Positions 1 to 5,996 of a stretch of 8,142 bases of DNA are shown one piece after another. Below the pieces are notes generated by a model. It was given only the letters and a program-made list of their open reading frames with translations. It had not been told where the DNA came from and ran no database searches. The translations under genes were made by a program, and so were the position numbers. Source of the DNA: Comamonadaceae bacterium (GTDB taxonomy: Bacteria > Pseudomonadota > Gammaproteobacteria > Burkholderiales > Burkholderiaceae_C). Numbering within the stretch: position 1 is the first letter of the stretch; each line of letters opens with the position of its first letter. The stretch spans positions 1 to 8,142 of the forward strand of contig CANGMW010000113.1 of assembly GCA_947454695.1 (NCBI GenBank), given 5' to 3'.

Positions 1-510
1 ATGACCGAAAGGCTGGGCGCCAACCCGGCTGAAGCCCTGGTGCGGGCAACGGGGGACTGGACGCTGCGCTGCCTGTGCTGGGTGCTCATGGTCACGCCTT
101 TGCGCGTCATGAGCGGGCTGACTGCCTTGGCGCGCCTTAGGCGGCTCAGCGGCTTGTGGGTGTACGCCTACGCCAGCCTGCACCTGCTGTGCTACGCCTG
201 GTTTGACATGGGGCTGGAGCTGGCGGATATCACGCGCGACATTGCCAAGCGCCCCTTCATTTGGGTGGGGTTTAGCGCTTTTGTGCTGCTGACCCTGTTG
301 GCAGCCACGTCATTCAACCGGGCGGTGCGCTGGCTCGGCGCGTCGCGCTGGCAAAAGCTGCACCGACTGGTGTACCTGGTGGCCGTCCTGGCCGTCCTGC
401 ATTTTTTCTGGATGCGCGCGGGCAAACATAATTTTGCCGAGGTGACGGTTTATGGCTTGTGGCTGGGCAGTTTGCTGGGCTGGCGTGCGCTGAGAAAAAA
501 AGGAGTTTGA
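1..510 (+). CDS. msrQ: MsrQ, haem-binding membrane subunit of the MsrPQ methionine-sulfoxide reductase (5' end outside window)
   Basis: MsrQ is an inner-membrane b-type cytochrome that passes electrons from the quinone pool or a flavin reductase to the periplasmic molybdoenzyme MsrP, which repairs oxidised methionines. The 169 visible residues match the family: LGANP near the N-terminus, TGDW at 18-20, and hydrophobic segments around 23-36, 52-70, 86-103, 122-137 and 147-160. The expected haem-ligand histidines lie in SLHLL (H61), KLHRL (H121) and LHFFW (H134). E. coli MsrQ (about 211 residues) carries one more membrane helix before its LGADP motif, so the ATG at position 1 is probably an internal methionine and the true start is upstream. 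The gene ends at a TGA at 508-510 directly after a basic RKKG tail. MsrP is usually encoded just upstream of MsrQ, but that cannot be seen here. Family assignment is confident; the start is not. Confidence 0.9.
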   Translation: MTERLGANPAEALVRATGDWTLRCLCWVLMVTPLRVMSGLTALARLRRLSGLWVYAYASLHLLCYAWFDMGLELADITRDIAKRPFIWVGFSAFVLLTLLAATSFNRAVRWLGASRWQKLHRLVYLVAVLAVLHFFWMRAGKHNFAEVTVYGLWLGSLLGWRALRKKGV

Positions 511-633
511 ATTCTTTGATAGGTCATAAAGCGCAAAAGAATTTCACTCAAAAAACAGGTGATTTTTTGCCATCCGAACTGCTGCGAAGTATTGTACGTT
601 TAAGTTTACAGCCCTTGAAATAGACCAAGAATG

Positions 634-650
634 TCGAAATGGGATTTCGA
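634..650. repeat. 7-bp perfect dyad, possible protein site or hairpin
   Basis: tcgaaat (634-640) is followed by ggg and its perfect reverse complement atttcga (644-650). With a 3-nt loop it could fold as a small hairpin in RNA or act as a binding site in DNA. There is no T-run after it on either strand, so it is not a typical terminator. Its role is unknown; it could be chance in AT-rich DNA. Confidence 0.3.
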
Positions 651-686
651 AACAAATTTGTGCTGTCCCGAGTGCGCATGATCAAC

Positions 687-728
687 AAAAAAAACTGCGA
701 AGTGCATTCCCACACTACCGCAGTTTTT
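687..728 (-). terminator. Rho-independent terminator of the outer-membrane beta-barrel gene
   Basis: aaaaactgcg (690-699) pairs perfectly with cgcagttttt (719-728). The loop carries an inner agtg/cact pairing (701-704 with 713-716). Read on the minus strand, the hairpin begins about 20 bases after the beta-barrel stop codon and ends in a run of eight T (complement of 687-694), as expected of an intrinsic terminator. On the plus strand the stem ends in five T, so it could also stop read-through from msrQ. Confidence 0.8.
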
Positions 729-748
729 GGTGGATTAATTTCTGGTGC

Positions 749-1300
749 TTAGAAGTTGAAACGTAAGCCAATGCTCAACAAAGAGACATCTGCTTCTTCT
801 TTGTTTTCAAGGCTTGTGTAGTCCACGACAGCACTTAAGCCGCTGTTAATCTTGTACGTGGCTCCAACACCATACATGTACCTAGTCGATTTGTTGGTAA
901 GGGAAGCTGAGCGACCATTTGCTGAAGCGGTTAATTCTGCTTCGTTATTCATATAACCAAGACGGCCGAAAATCTCGATATTTTCATTGGCTTTGATGAA
1001 CGGCCGAATGGCAACCGCATATCCAGTTTTGGTTTTCAGTTCAACTTTAACACCTTGTATTGTTTTCGAATCGCTGGCTAATCCTTGTGTGATAAAGCCC
1101 TCAACAGCCAAATTATCTGCCACAACGCTTCCAAAAGACAGACGTGCTAGGGAAGTATTAAAGCTACCGAGGCTACTTGAAGACGTGTCTTTCATGGTTA
1201 CAGCACCATACATCACATCGCTGTAATACTTGCCGGAAGTTTGTGCCATGACAGAAGTTGAAAGTGCAACTGTAGCAAGGACGAGAAGAGTTTTTTTCAT
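749..1300 (-). CDS. Small outer-membrane beta-barrel protein, function unknown
   Basis: The 183-residue protein begins with a clear Sec signal peptide: MKKT, a hydrophobic core, then SVMA followed by Q, giving predicted cleavage after A19. The mature part of about 164 residues alternates polar and hydrophobic positions in strand-like segments, such as LARLSFGSVV, YAVAIRPFIK, IEIFGRLGYM, RYMYGVGATYK and SLLSIGLRFNF. It ends in phenylalanine, the usual signal for the outer-membrane insertion machinery. Size and pattern fit an eight-stranded barrel of the OmpX/OmpA-barrel type; no periplasmic OmpA-like domain follows. The start is supported by AAGGAA six bases upstream of the ATG. The gene is separated from lysA by 245 bp and has its own terminator, so it is probably transcribed alone. 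It is AT-richer than its neighbours (26 of 60 bases G+C in each of 781-840 and 841-900). Substrate or function cannot be read from the sequence. Confidence 0.8.
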   Translation of the reverse strand: MKKTLLVLATVALSTSVMAQTSGKYYSDVMYGAVTMKDTSSSSLGSFNTSLARLSFGSVVADNLAVEGFITQGLASDSKTIQGVKVELKTKTGYAVAIRPFIKANENIEIFGRLGYMNNEAELTASANGRSASLTNKSTRYMYGVGATYKINSGLSAVVDYTSLENKEEADVSLLSIGLRFNF

Positions 1301-1545
1301 TTGATTCCTTTGGTTGATTTATGAGATTTGGTCAATTTTAAAAAAACCAAATTGATTTTACCGCAATAATCAATTTTGAATAAATTTAAAACCGCATTTG
1401 GTAGCCGTGGCCTTAAGTCGAATACCCGAAACAATCGCGAAAATAATCATGGTTTCTATCGAAATTGCGGTGCCGGCAAACTGAATGAGTTGATTCTGTG
1501 ACTACGAATGCGACTGATAGAGCCGGAAAACCCCAGTTCAGTTCC
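1301..1545. other. Intergenic region: leader of the beta-barrel gene and 3' flank of lysA
   Basis: No gene is supported in this stretch. The half next to the beta-barrel gene (about 1301-1395) is strongly AT-rich and holds a ribosome binding site and a dyad/promoter candidate. The half next to lysA (about 1396-1545) has more balanced composition. I see no good hairpin plus T-run to terminate lysA there, so lysA transcripts may end by Rho or read on toward the beta-barrel gene. Confidence 0.5.
1349..1376 (-). promoter_or_regulatory. Operator-like dyad overlapping a candidate -10 of the beta-barrel gene
   Basis: aaattgatt (1349-1357) and its perfect reverse complement aatcaattt (1368-1376) flank a 10-base spacer, so the arms are 19 bases apart centre to centre. 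On the minus strand a TAAAAT hexamer (1360-1355) overlaps the inner edge of the downstream arm and would place a transcript start about 48 bases before the ATG. No good -35 hexamer sits at normal spacing, which would fit an activator-dependent promoter. An additional tcaatttt copy lies at 1332-1339, the same octamer as 1370-1377. The symmetry is seen; its function is inferred. Confidence 0.35.
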
Positions 1546-2823
1546 TCAACCCACCAAGCGTTCGTTGTGGATCTGGTCAGCCAGGCTTTCGCGTTGGCGG
1601 ATGACATGCACTTTTGCACCATCCACCAATAGCTCAGCAGCGCGCCCACGCGAGTTGTAGTTGCTGGCCATGCTCATGCAGTAGGCGCCCGCGGACAAGA
1701 CGGCGAGTTGATCACCGGTCTGGACGTTGAGCGCACGCTCATGCCCCAGCCAGTCGCCGCTCTCGCACACGGGTCCCACCACCTCCCAAACTTCAGTTGA
1801 ACCGGAACGTTTATTCACGGGCACGATTTGGTGAAAGGCCTGGTACATGGCTGGGCGCGGCAAGTCGTTCATTGCGGCGTCCACGATGCAGAAGTTTTTT
1901 TGCTCGCCGGGCTTGAGGTACAGCACCTCGGTGATGCACACGCCGGCATTGCCCACCAAAGAGCGGCCCGGCTCAATCATGAGTTGGCGTTGCCCGTAGC
2001 CGCGCGCATCGAGCTTGGCCAGCAGCTTGGCCCACAAGCCATCGGCCGCCGGTGGCGTCTCGCCGTTGTAGTCAATCCCTAAGCCACCGCCAAAATCGAT
2101 ATGGTGCAGGGCAATGCCGGCCGCCTCGATGGCTTGGACCAAATCCAGCACGCGGTCCATCGCGTCCAGATAAGGTGTCTCTTCGGTAATTTGAGAGCCG
2201 ATATGGCAATCAATCCCCACCACCTTCAGGCCCTTCAGGGCGGCGGCACGTTGGTAGGTCAGCAAGGTGCGTTCATGGGCGATGCCAAATTTGTTACCCT
2301 TCAGACCCGTTGAAATATAGGGGTGTGTTTTCGGGTCGACGTTGGGGTTCACGCGAATACTCACCGGCGCACGCAGACCCAGGCTCAAGGCGACCTCGTT
2401 GAGGACGTCCAGCTCGGCCTCGCTTTCCACATTGAAGCAACCGATGCCGGCATGCAAAGCCTGGCGCATCTCGGCACGGGTCTTGCCCACGCCTGAAAAA
2501 ATGATGGTCTCGGCTTGGCCACCAGCGGCCAGCACGCGCTCAAGCTCGCCGGCGGAGACGATGTCAAAGCCGCATCCGGCTTGGGCAAACACCTGCAAGA
2601 TGGCCAGCGATGAGTTGGCTTTCATCGCGTAGCAGATACGGGCTTGCCGCCCAACAAAGCCGCGTTGGTAGGCCGCCAGCGCCGACAACATGGACGCTTT
2701 GGAATACACAAACAAAGGGGAGCCGTGTTCACGCGCCAGTCCACTCAAAGGTACTTCTTCGATGGTCAAGGCGTCTCCCCGGTAGTCGATGTGGGGATGT
2801 CCGGGCAAATGGGCGGTGGTCAT
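1546..2823 (-). CDS. lysA: Diaminopimelate decarboxylase
   Basis: LysA is the cytoplasmic PLP enzyme that decarboxylates meso-diaminopimelate to L-lysine, the last step of the pathway. The 425-residue protein is full length for the family and shows the alanine-racemase-fold barrel followed by the C-terminal beta domain. Visible motifs are YAMKAN with the PLP lysine K68, the HIGSQ histidine (H207), the glycine-rich phosphate loop GGGLG (245-249), EPGR (284-287), and PVCESGD with catalytic C353, which in this family completes the partner subunit's active site. GAYCMSMASNYNSR (379-392) carries the substrate-contacting Y381. The ATG overlaps the lptM stop in ATGA (2820-2823), which fixes the start and suggests translational coupling. 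By drawing on diaminopimelate it competes with peptidoglycan synthesis, which needs the same compound. No feature suggests inactivation. Confidence 0.98.
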   Translation of the reverse strand: MTTAHLPGHPHIDYRGDALTIEEVPLSGLAREHGSPLFVYSKASMLSALAAYQRGFVGRQARICYAMKANSSLAILQVFAQAGCGFDIVSAGELERVLAAGGQAETIIFSGVGKTRAEMRQALHAGIGCFNVESEAELDVLNEVALSLGLRAPVSIRVNPNVDPKTHPYISTGLKGNKFGIAHERTLLTYQRAAALKGLKVVGIDCHIGSQITEETPYLDAMDRVLDLVQAIEAAGIALHHIDFGGGLGIDYNGETPPAADGLWAKLLAKLDARGYGQRQLMIEPGRSLVGNAGVCITEVLYLKPGEQKNFCIVDAAMNDLPRPAMYQAFHQIVPVNKRSGSTEVWEVVGPVCESGDWLGHERALNVQTGDQLAVLSAGAYCMSMASNYNSRGRAAELLVDGAKVHVIRQRESLADQIHNERLVG

Positions 2824-3023
2824 GGGCTGGAAGGTTTTGATAGGGATGAATCGTCAGCAGACACTGAAGACAAGGGTCGCAAAGATTGGGGCAGCGTGGC
2901 GCGGTTGGCCGCTGCCGGGTCGGTGGGCAGGTACAAACTGCCGGGCTGTCCGCAAGCACTCAGGACAGCCGTACTCAGTGCAAGGACAAGCCAAGTGACT
3001 AAAATTTCAATTGTTCGCAACAT
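2820..3023 (-). CDS. lptM: LptM-like small lipoprotein (LPS translocon maturation chaperone family)
   Basis: From the ATG at 3023 this encodes 67 residues: a hydrophobic signal peptide (LVTWLVLALSTAVL), a lipobox LSAC with the lipidated cysteine at residue 24, and right after it CGQPGSLYLP. That is the family signature, equivalent to CGLKGPLYFP in E. coli LptM/YifL. A proline- and serine-rich tail with no predicted fold follows. In E. coli LptM is an outer-membrane lipoprotein that helps the LPS transporter LptD-LptE reach its correct disulfide state; that role is transferred by family only. A nine-codon longer reading exists from a TTG at 3050, but it would run into cyaY, so ATG is preferred. 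No convincing Shine-Dalgarno precedes it. The stop codon overlaps the lysA start (ATGA). Confidence 0.85.
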   Translation of the reverse strand: MLRTIEILVTWLVLALSTAVLSACGQPGSLYLPTDPAAANRATLPQSLRPLSSVSADDSSLSKPSSP

Positions 3024-3035
3024 CACGAAATTGTA
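3000..3035. promoter_or_regulatory. Candidate -10 elements for the divergent cyaY and lptM genes
   Basis: The two ATGs are only 12 bp apart, so each promoter must lie in or next to the opposite gene. On the plus strand TAAAAT (3000-3005) could serve cyaY, giving a leader of about 24 bases. On the minus strand TACAAT (3035-3030) could serve lptM; a start about seven bases downstream would fall at the lptM ATG itself, that is, a leaderless message. Neither has a convincing -35 hexamer at normal spacing, so both are weak predictions. Confidence 0.25.
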
Positions 3036-3362
3036 ATGACCGATACGCAATACTTGGATCTGGCTGAATTAGCCCTTCGCGCCATTGAGATCAACTGTGA
3101 CCGTATCAACGATGAGGGGTTGTGCGACATCGATAACCAGCGCGTGGGGGGCATGATCACACTGAGCTTTCCCAACAAGAGCCAAATCATCATCAACATG
3201 CAAAAACCTTTGCATGAAATCTGGTTGGCCGCCAAGTCAGGCGGCTACCACTACAAATTCGATAAGGGTTGGCAAGACACCAAAGGTCAAGGCGAGCTGT
3301 TTGAGAGCTTGACGCGATACGCCAGCGAACAAGCCGGTACCCCACTGCGCTTTAGCGCTTGA
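3036..3362 (+). CDS. cyaY: CyaY, bacterial frataxin homologue
   Basis: CyaY is a small cytoplasmic iron-binding protein that modulates iron-sulfur cluster assembly on the IscS/IscU scaffold. The 108-residue product has the frataxin pattern and the usual length (E. coli 106). It has an acidic first helix (D3, D8, E11, E18, D22, D26, E27), expected to carry the iron-binding face. Core strands MITLSF and SQIIIN follow, then the conserved QKPLHEIWLA (56-65) and GGYHY (69-73). The start gives the typical MTDTQYLDLAE beginning, although there is no strong Shine-Dalgarno upstream. The gene is divergent from lptM with 12 bp between start codons. Its last 11 bases overlap the end of mrcA on the other strand. 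It is an isolated single gene in this window. Confidence 0.96.
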   Translation: MTDTQYLDLAELALRAIEINCDRINDEGLCDIDNQRVGGMITLSFPNKSQIIINMQKPLHEIWLAAKSGGYHYKFDKGWQDTKGQGELFESLTRYASEQAGTPLRFSA

Positions 3363-5760
3363 AGAGGTCCAGGATTTTGTTTTTCTCGTCTCGGGCGTTG
3401 CCCTCTTGAGTCGCAGCACCCATTGCGCTGGCTGAACTCCCATCCAAGCCTAGACTTTTGATGCCGCCTGTGCCGGCGAATTCATCAAAAAACCATTCGC
3501 CGCCGACATGCGTCACCCCTTCAGGAGTTGCAAGGTCCATGATCGGCACGTTCTTAAGCACCTTATCCATGTAGTTGATCCAAACCGGCAGGCTCAAGCC
3601 GCCACCGGTCTCGCGGTCGCCCAGCTTGCGGGGGGTGTCGTAGCCGATCCAGGTGACGGCCATGAGGGTCGGTTGAAACCCGGCGAACCAGGCATCCATA
3701 GAGTCGTTGGTGGTGCCGGTTTTGCCGTACAAGTCCGGGCGTTTGAGGGTGGCCTGAGCGCGCGCAGCAGTTCCTGAACGCGTCACCTCTTGCAGCAGGC
3801 TGCTCATCACAAATGCATTGCGCGGTTCAATGGCGCGGGCTGATTCCTCCAGCACAATCGGTTTGGTTTCCACCAACACTTTGCCTTTTTGCTCGGAGAC
3901 CTTGGTGATCAACCAGGGGTTGACGCGGTAGCCGCCATTGGCAAAAACCGAATACGCGGTGGCCATTTGCATAGGCGTGACCGAGCCGGCGCCCAGGGCC
4001 ATGGTGAGGTAGGGGGGGTGCTTTTCTTCTTCAAAACCAAATCGGGTGATCCATTCTTGCGCGTACTTCGGCCCGATGGCATTGAGCACTCGAATGGAGA
4101 TCATGTTCTTTGACTTGGCCAGCCCTTTGCGCAAAGGCATGGGGCCTTCGAAGGTGCCGTCGTAGTTTTTCGGCTCCCACGGTTGGCCACCCGTGAGGGC
4201 AGGATCAAAAAACAGCGGTGCATCATTGACCACGGTGGCGCCCGTGAAGCCCTTTTCCAAGGCGGCTGAATAAATGAAGGGTTTAAAACTCGAACCAGGC
4301 TGGCGCCACGCCTGCGTGACGTGGTTGAACTTGTTTTTCATGAAGTCAAAGCCGCCGACCAGGGCTTTGATGGAACCATCTCGGGGATCCAGCGCTACAA
4401 AAGCACCTTCAACTTCTGGCAACTGGGTAATAGTCCAATTATTTTTGGCATTCTTGACCACGCGAATGAGTGCTCCGGGACGCAGCTTGATATTGGGAGG
4501 CGCCTTGGGCGACAAGCCACTTTGCACCGCATGCAGGCCTTCGCCCGTGATATCAAAGGACTCGCCGTTTTGTCTTGTAGCGGTGACCTTCTTAGGTGTG
4601 ACCTCCAGCACGACGGCTGACATCAAGTCGCCATTGTCGGGGTGTTCGTCAAGCGCTTCGTCAATGGCATCTTCGAGCTCCTGAGCGGCGGAGGGCAAGT
4701 TGATGAATTTTTCTGGCCCGCGGTAGATTTGGCGTTGCTCAAATTCCATGATGCCTTGGCGCAGTGCTTTGTAAGCGGCTTCCTGGTCCAAGCTGCGAAT
4801 GGTGGTGTACACGTTCAGGCCTCGCGTGTAGGTTTCATCACCGTACTGCGAAAACATCAGTTGCCGTACCGTTTCAGCCACATACTCGGCGTGGCCGTTG
4901 CGATTCGCACTCAGCGTTCTGACACGAAGTTCCTGCTTTTTGGCATTCGCTGCCACCTCGGCCGTGATGAAGCCGTTTTCGCGCATGCGGTCCAAAATGT
5001 ACAGTTGCCGTGAGCGTGCACGTTTCGGGTTGGCAATCGGGTTGTACGCCGATGGGGCTTTGGGTAGACCAGCCAACATGGCCGCTTCGGCCACGGAGAT
5101 ATCTTTGAGCTGCTTGCCAAAATACGTTTCCGCAGCGGCGGCGAATCCGTAGGCGCGATTACCCAGATAAATCTGGTTCATGTAGATCTCAAGGATCTGG
5201 TTTTTGCTCAGCAAGTGCTCGAGCTTGAAGGTCAGCAAGATTTCATAAATCTTGCGCATGAAAGTTTTCTCGGAAGAGAGGTAGACGTTGCGTGCTACCT
5301 GCATCGTGATGGTGGAGGCGCCTTGGCTCTTGGCGCGTCCCACATTGGCCAGCCCTGCACGCAAGACGCCGACATAGTCGACGCCACCGTGCTGAAAGAA
5401 GCGGGCATCTTCAATGGCCAGAACAGCGTCCGTCATCACTTTGGGAATTTCCAAAATAGGGGTGAAGCTTCGGCGCTCCTCGCCAAACTCGCCGATCAGG
5501 TCACCTTCTGCAGAATAAACCCGTAGCGGCAGTTTGGGCCGGTACTCAGACAAGTCACTGATCTCAGGCAAGTTGGGATAGGCAACTGCCAATGCGATGG
5601 CCACCACAATCAAAAGACACGCGAATCCGGCCAGCGCCAGCCCCCCCAACCAGATGCCGATGCGAACGAGCCACTCCTGGGTGGTGGGAAAAGCCCCCGG
5701 AATTTTGGATCGACCGGTGTTGTCCTTGTCGATGTGGGGAGCTTGCGAGTTTTCGGACAT
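3352..5760 (-). CDS. mrcA: Penicillin-binding protein 1A, bifunctional peptidoglycan glycosyltransferase/transpeptidase
   Basis: This is a class A PBP of 802 residues, anchored in the inner membrane and acting in the periplasm to polymerise lipid II into glycan strands and cross-link them. After a short cytoplasmic tail comes one membrane helix (about 35-61). The GT51 glycosyltransferase domain follows, with catalytic E117 in EDARF, GASTITMQVARN (147-158) and the KxxEIYMNQIYLG region (187-200). A linker/OB-like domain spans roughly 345-450. The transpeptidase domain carries SSFK (nucleophile S490, K493), SKN (550-552) and KTGT (680-683). All catalytic motifs are intact and the length is normal for betaproteobacterial PBP1A (also called PonA). 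The ATG is preceded by a modest AGG about ten bases upstream. The gene is divergent from pilM, an arrangement conserved in many proteobacteria. Its stop lies inside the cyaY tail, with an 11-bp overlap. Confidence 0.97.
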   Translation of the reverse strand: MSENSQAPHIDKDNTGRSKIPGAFPTTQEWLVRIGIWLGGLALAGFACLLIVVAIALAVAYPNLPEISDLSEYRPKLPLRVYSAEGDLIGEFGEERRSFTPILEIPKVMTDAVLAIEDARFFQHGGVDYVGVLRAGLANVGRAKSQGASTITMQVARNVYLSSEKTFMRKIYEILLTFKLEHLLSKNQILEIYMNQIYLGNRAYGFAAAAETYFGKQLKDISVAEAAMLAGLPKAPSAYNPIANPKRARSRQLYILDRMRENGFITAEVAANAKKQELRVRTLSANRNGHAEYVAETVRQLMFSQYGDETYTRGLNVYTTIRSLDQEAAYKALRQGIMEFEQRQIYRGPEKFINLPSAAQELEDAIDEALDEHPDNGDLMSAVVLEVTPKKVTATRQNGESFDITGEGLHAVQSGLSPKAPPNIKLRPGALIRVVKNAKNNWTITQLPEVEGAFVALDPRDGSIKALVGGFDFMKNKFNHVTQAWRQPGSSFKPFIYSAALEKGFTGATVVNDAPLFFDPALTGGQPWEPKNYDGTFEGPMPLRKGLAKSKNMISIRVLNAIGPKYAQEWITRFGFEEEKHPPYLTMALGAGSVTPMQMATAYSVFANGGYRVNPWLITKVSEQKGKVLVETKPIVLEESARAIEPRNAFVMSSLLQEVTRSGTAARAQATLKRPDLYGKTGTTNDSMDAWFAGFQPTLMAVTWIGYDTPRKLGDRETGGGLSLPVWINYMDKVLKNVPIMDLATPEGVTHVGGEWFFDEFAGTGGIKSLGLDGSSASAMGAATQEGNARDEKNKILDLFKR

Positions 5761-5786
5761 AGAGGGCCTATCTGGTTGCTAGGGCT

Positions 5787-5792
5787 ATTATA
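5787..5792 (-). promoter_or_regulatory. Candidate -10 of the mrcA promoter
   Basis: The minus strand reads TATAAT here, an exact sigma-70 -10 consensus, 26 bases before the mrcA ATG. A transcript would have a leader of about 20 bases. The DNA at -35 spacing is GC-rich and shows no TTGACA-like hexamer, so the call rests on the -10 and position alone. Confidence 0.4.
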
Positions 5793-5904
5793 AAAATCAC
5801 AGAAGGGGCCAGCGCGGCCATTCAACGCCGCGGAAGGTGTTTCAAAGTTACACAAATCGGAACGAGCCGATCGAATGAAACCATGAAATACTTGCCTAAA
5901 ACCT

Positions 5905-5933
5905 TTGCCAGTTAAAAAGCCACCTGATAGCAT
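5905..5933 (+). promoter_or_regulatory. Candidate sigma-70 promoter of the pilMNO operon
   Basis: TTGCCA (5905-5910, five of six to the -35 consensus) is followed after 17 bases by TAGCAT (5928-5933). TG stands at 5925-5926, giving an extended -10 (TGaTAGCAT). The predicted start near 5940 leaves a leader of about 57 bases before the pilM start codon. This is the best-matching promoter I could find in the divergent region. Confidence 0.5.
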
Positions 5934-5996
5934 TCAAGTGAGTTCTAACTTCTCAGGTTTGCTAGATCAACCCACATACTGTATCAGGGGGTTTCA

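Larger units (their letters stand above)
511..748. other. Intergenic region between convergent msrQ and the beta-barrel gene
   Basis: No coding sequence is supported here. Three inverted repeats are visible. First, aattcttt (510-517) pairs with aaagaatt (536-543), starting at the msrQ stop. Second, caaaaaa (549-555) pairs with ttttttg (563-569) across a 7-nt loop and is followed by gcc. It could be a weak A/T-stem terminator for msrQ. Third, there is a clear terminator at 687-728. A further 7-bp dyad lies at 634-650. The stretch is AT-rich compared with msrQ. Confidence 0.5.
5761..5996. other. Divergent intergenic region between mrcA and pilM
   Basis: No gene is supported. The region must hold the promoters for mrcA (leftward) and the pilus operon (rightward); a candidate for each is listed separately. 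Between them lie several dyads: cgcggc (5813-5818) with gccgcg (5827-5832), and a nested pair of gtttca (5839-5844)/tgaaac (5876-5881) enclosing atcgg (5856-5860)/ccgat (5867-5871). These could be regulator sites or RNA structure; I cannot assign a regulator. Confidence 0.5.

Noticed and set aside
1413..1649. 78-codon minus-strand open frame across the lysA 3' end and its flank
   Set aside because: It overlaps lysA out of frame and shows no signal peptide, domain or ribosome site; the intergenic half alone is too short to judge.
2644..3036. 130-codon plus-strand open frame opposite lysA and lptM
   Set aside because: It lies antisense to two well-identified genes, has no recognisable domain and reads as the GC-rich shadow of lysA.
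3347..3358. Palindrome gcgct-tt-agcgc at the cyaY/mrcA overlap, considered as a terminator
   Set aside because: The loop would be too short, the stem has only four or five pairs and no T-run follows on either strand; it is explained by coding constraint in both frames.
4274..5013. Several plus-strand open frames of 99-136 codons inside mrcA
   Set aside because: They are shadows of the strongly supported PBP1A gene, without ribosome binding sites or motifs.
5610..5933. 107-codon minus-strand open frame spanning the mrcA N-terminus and intergenic region
   Set aside because: It overlaps mrcA in another frame, looks like low-complexity Arg/Pro/Ser/Gly sequence and has no family resemblance.
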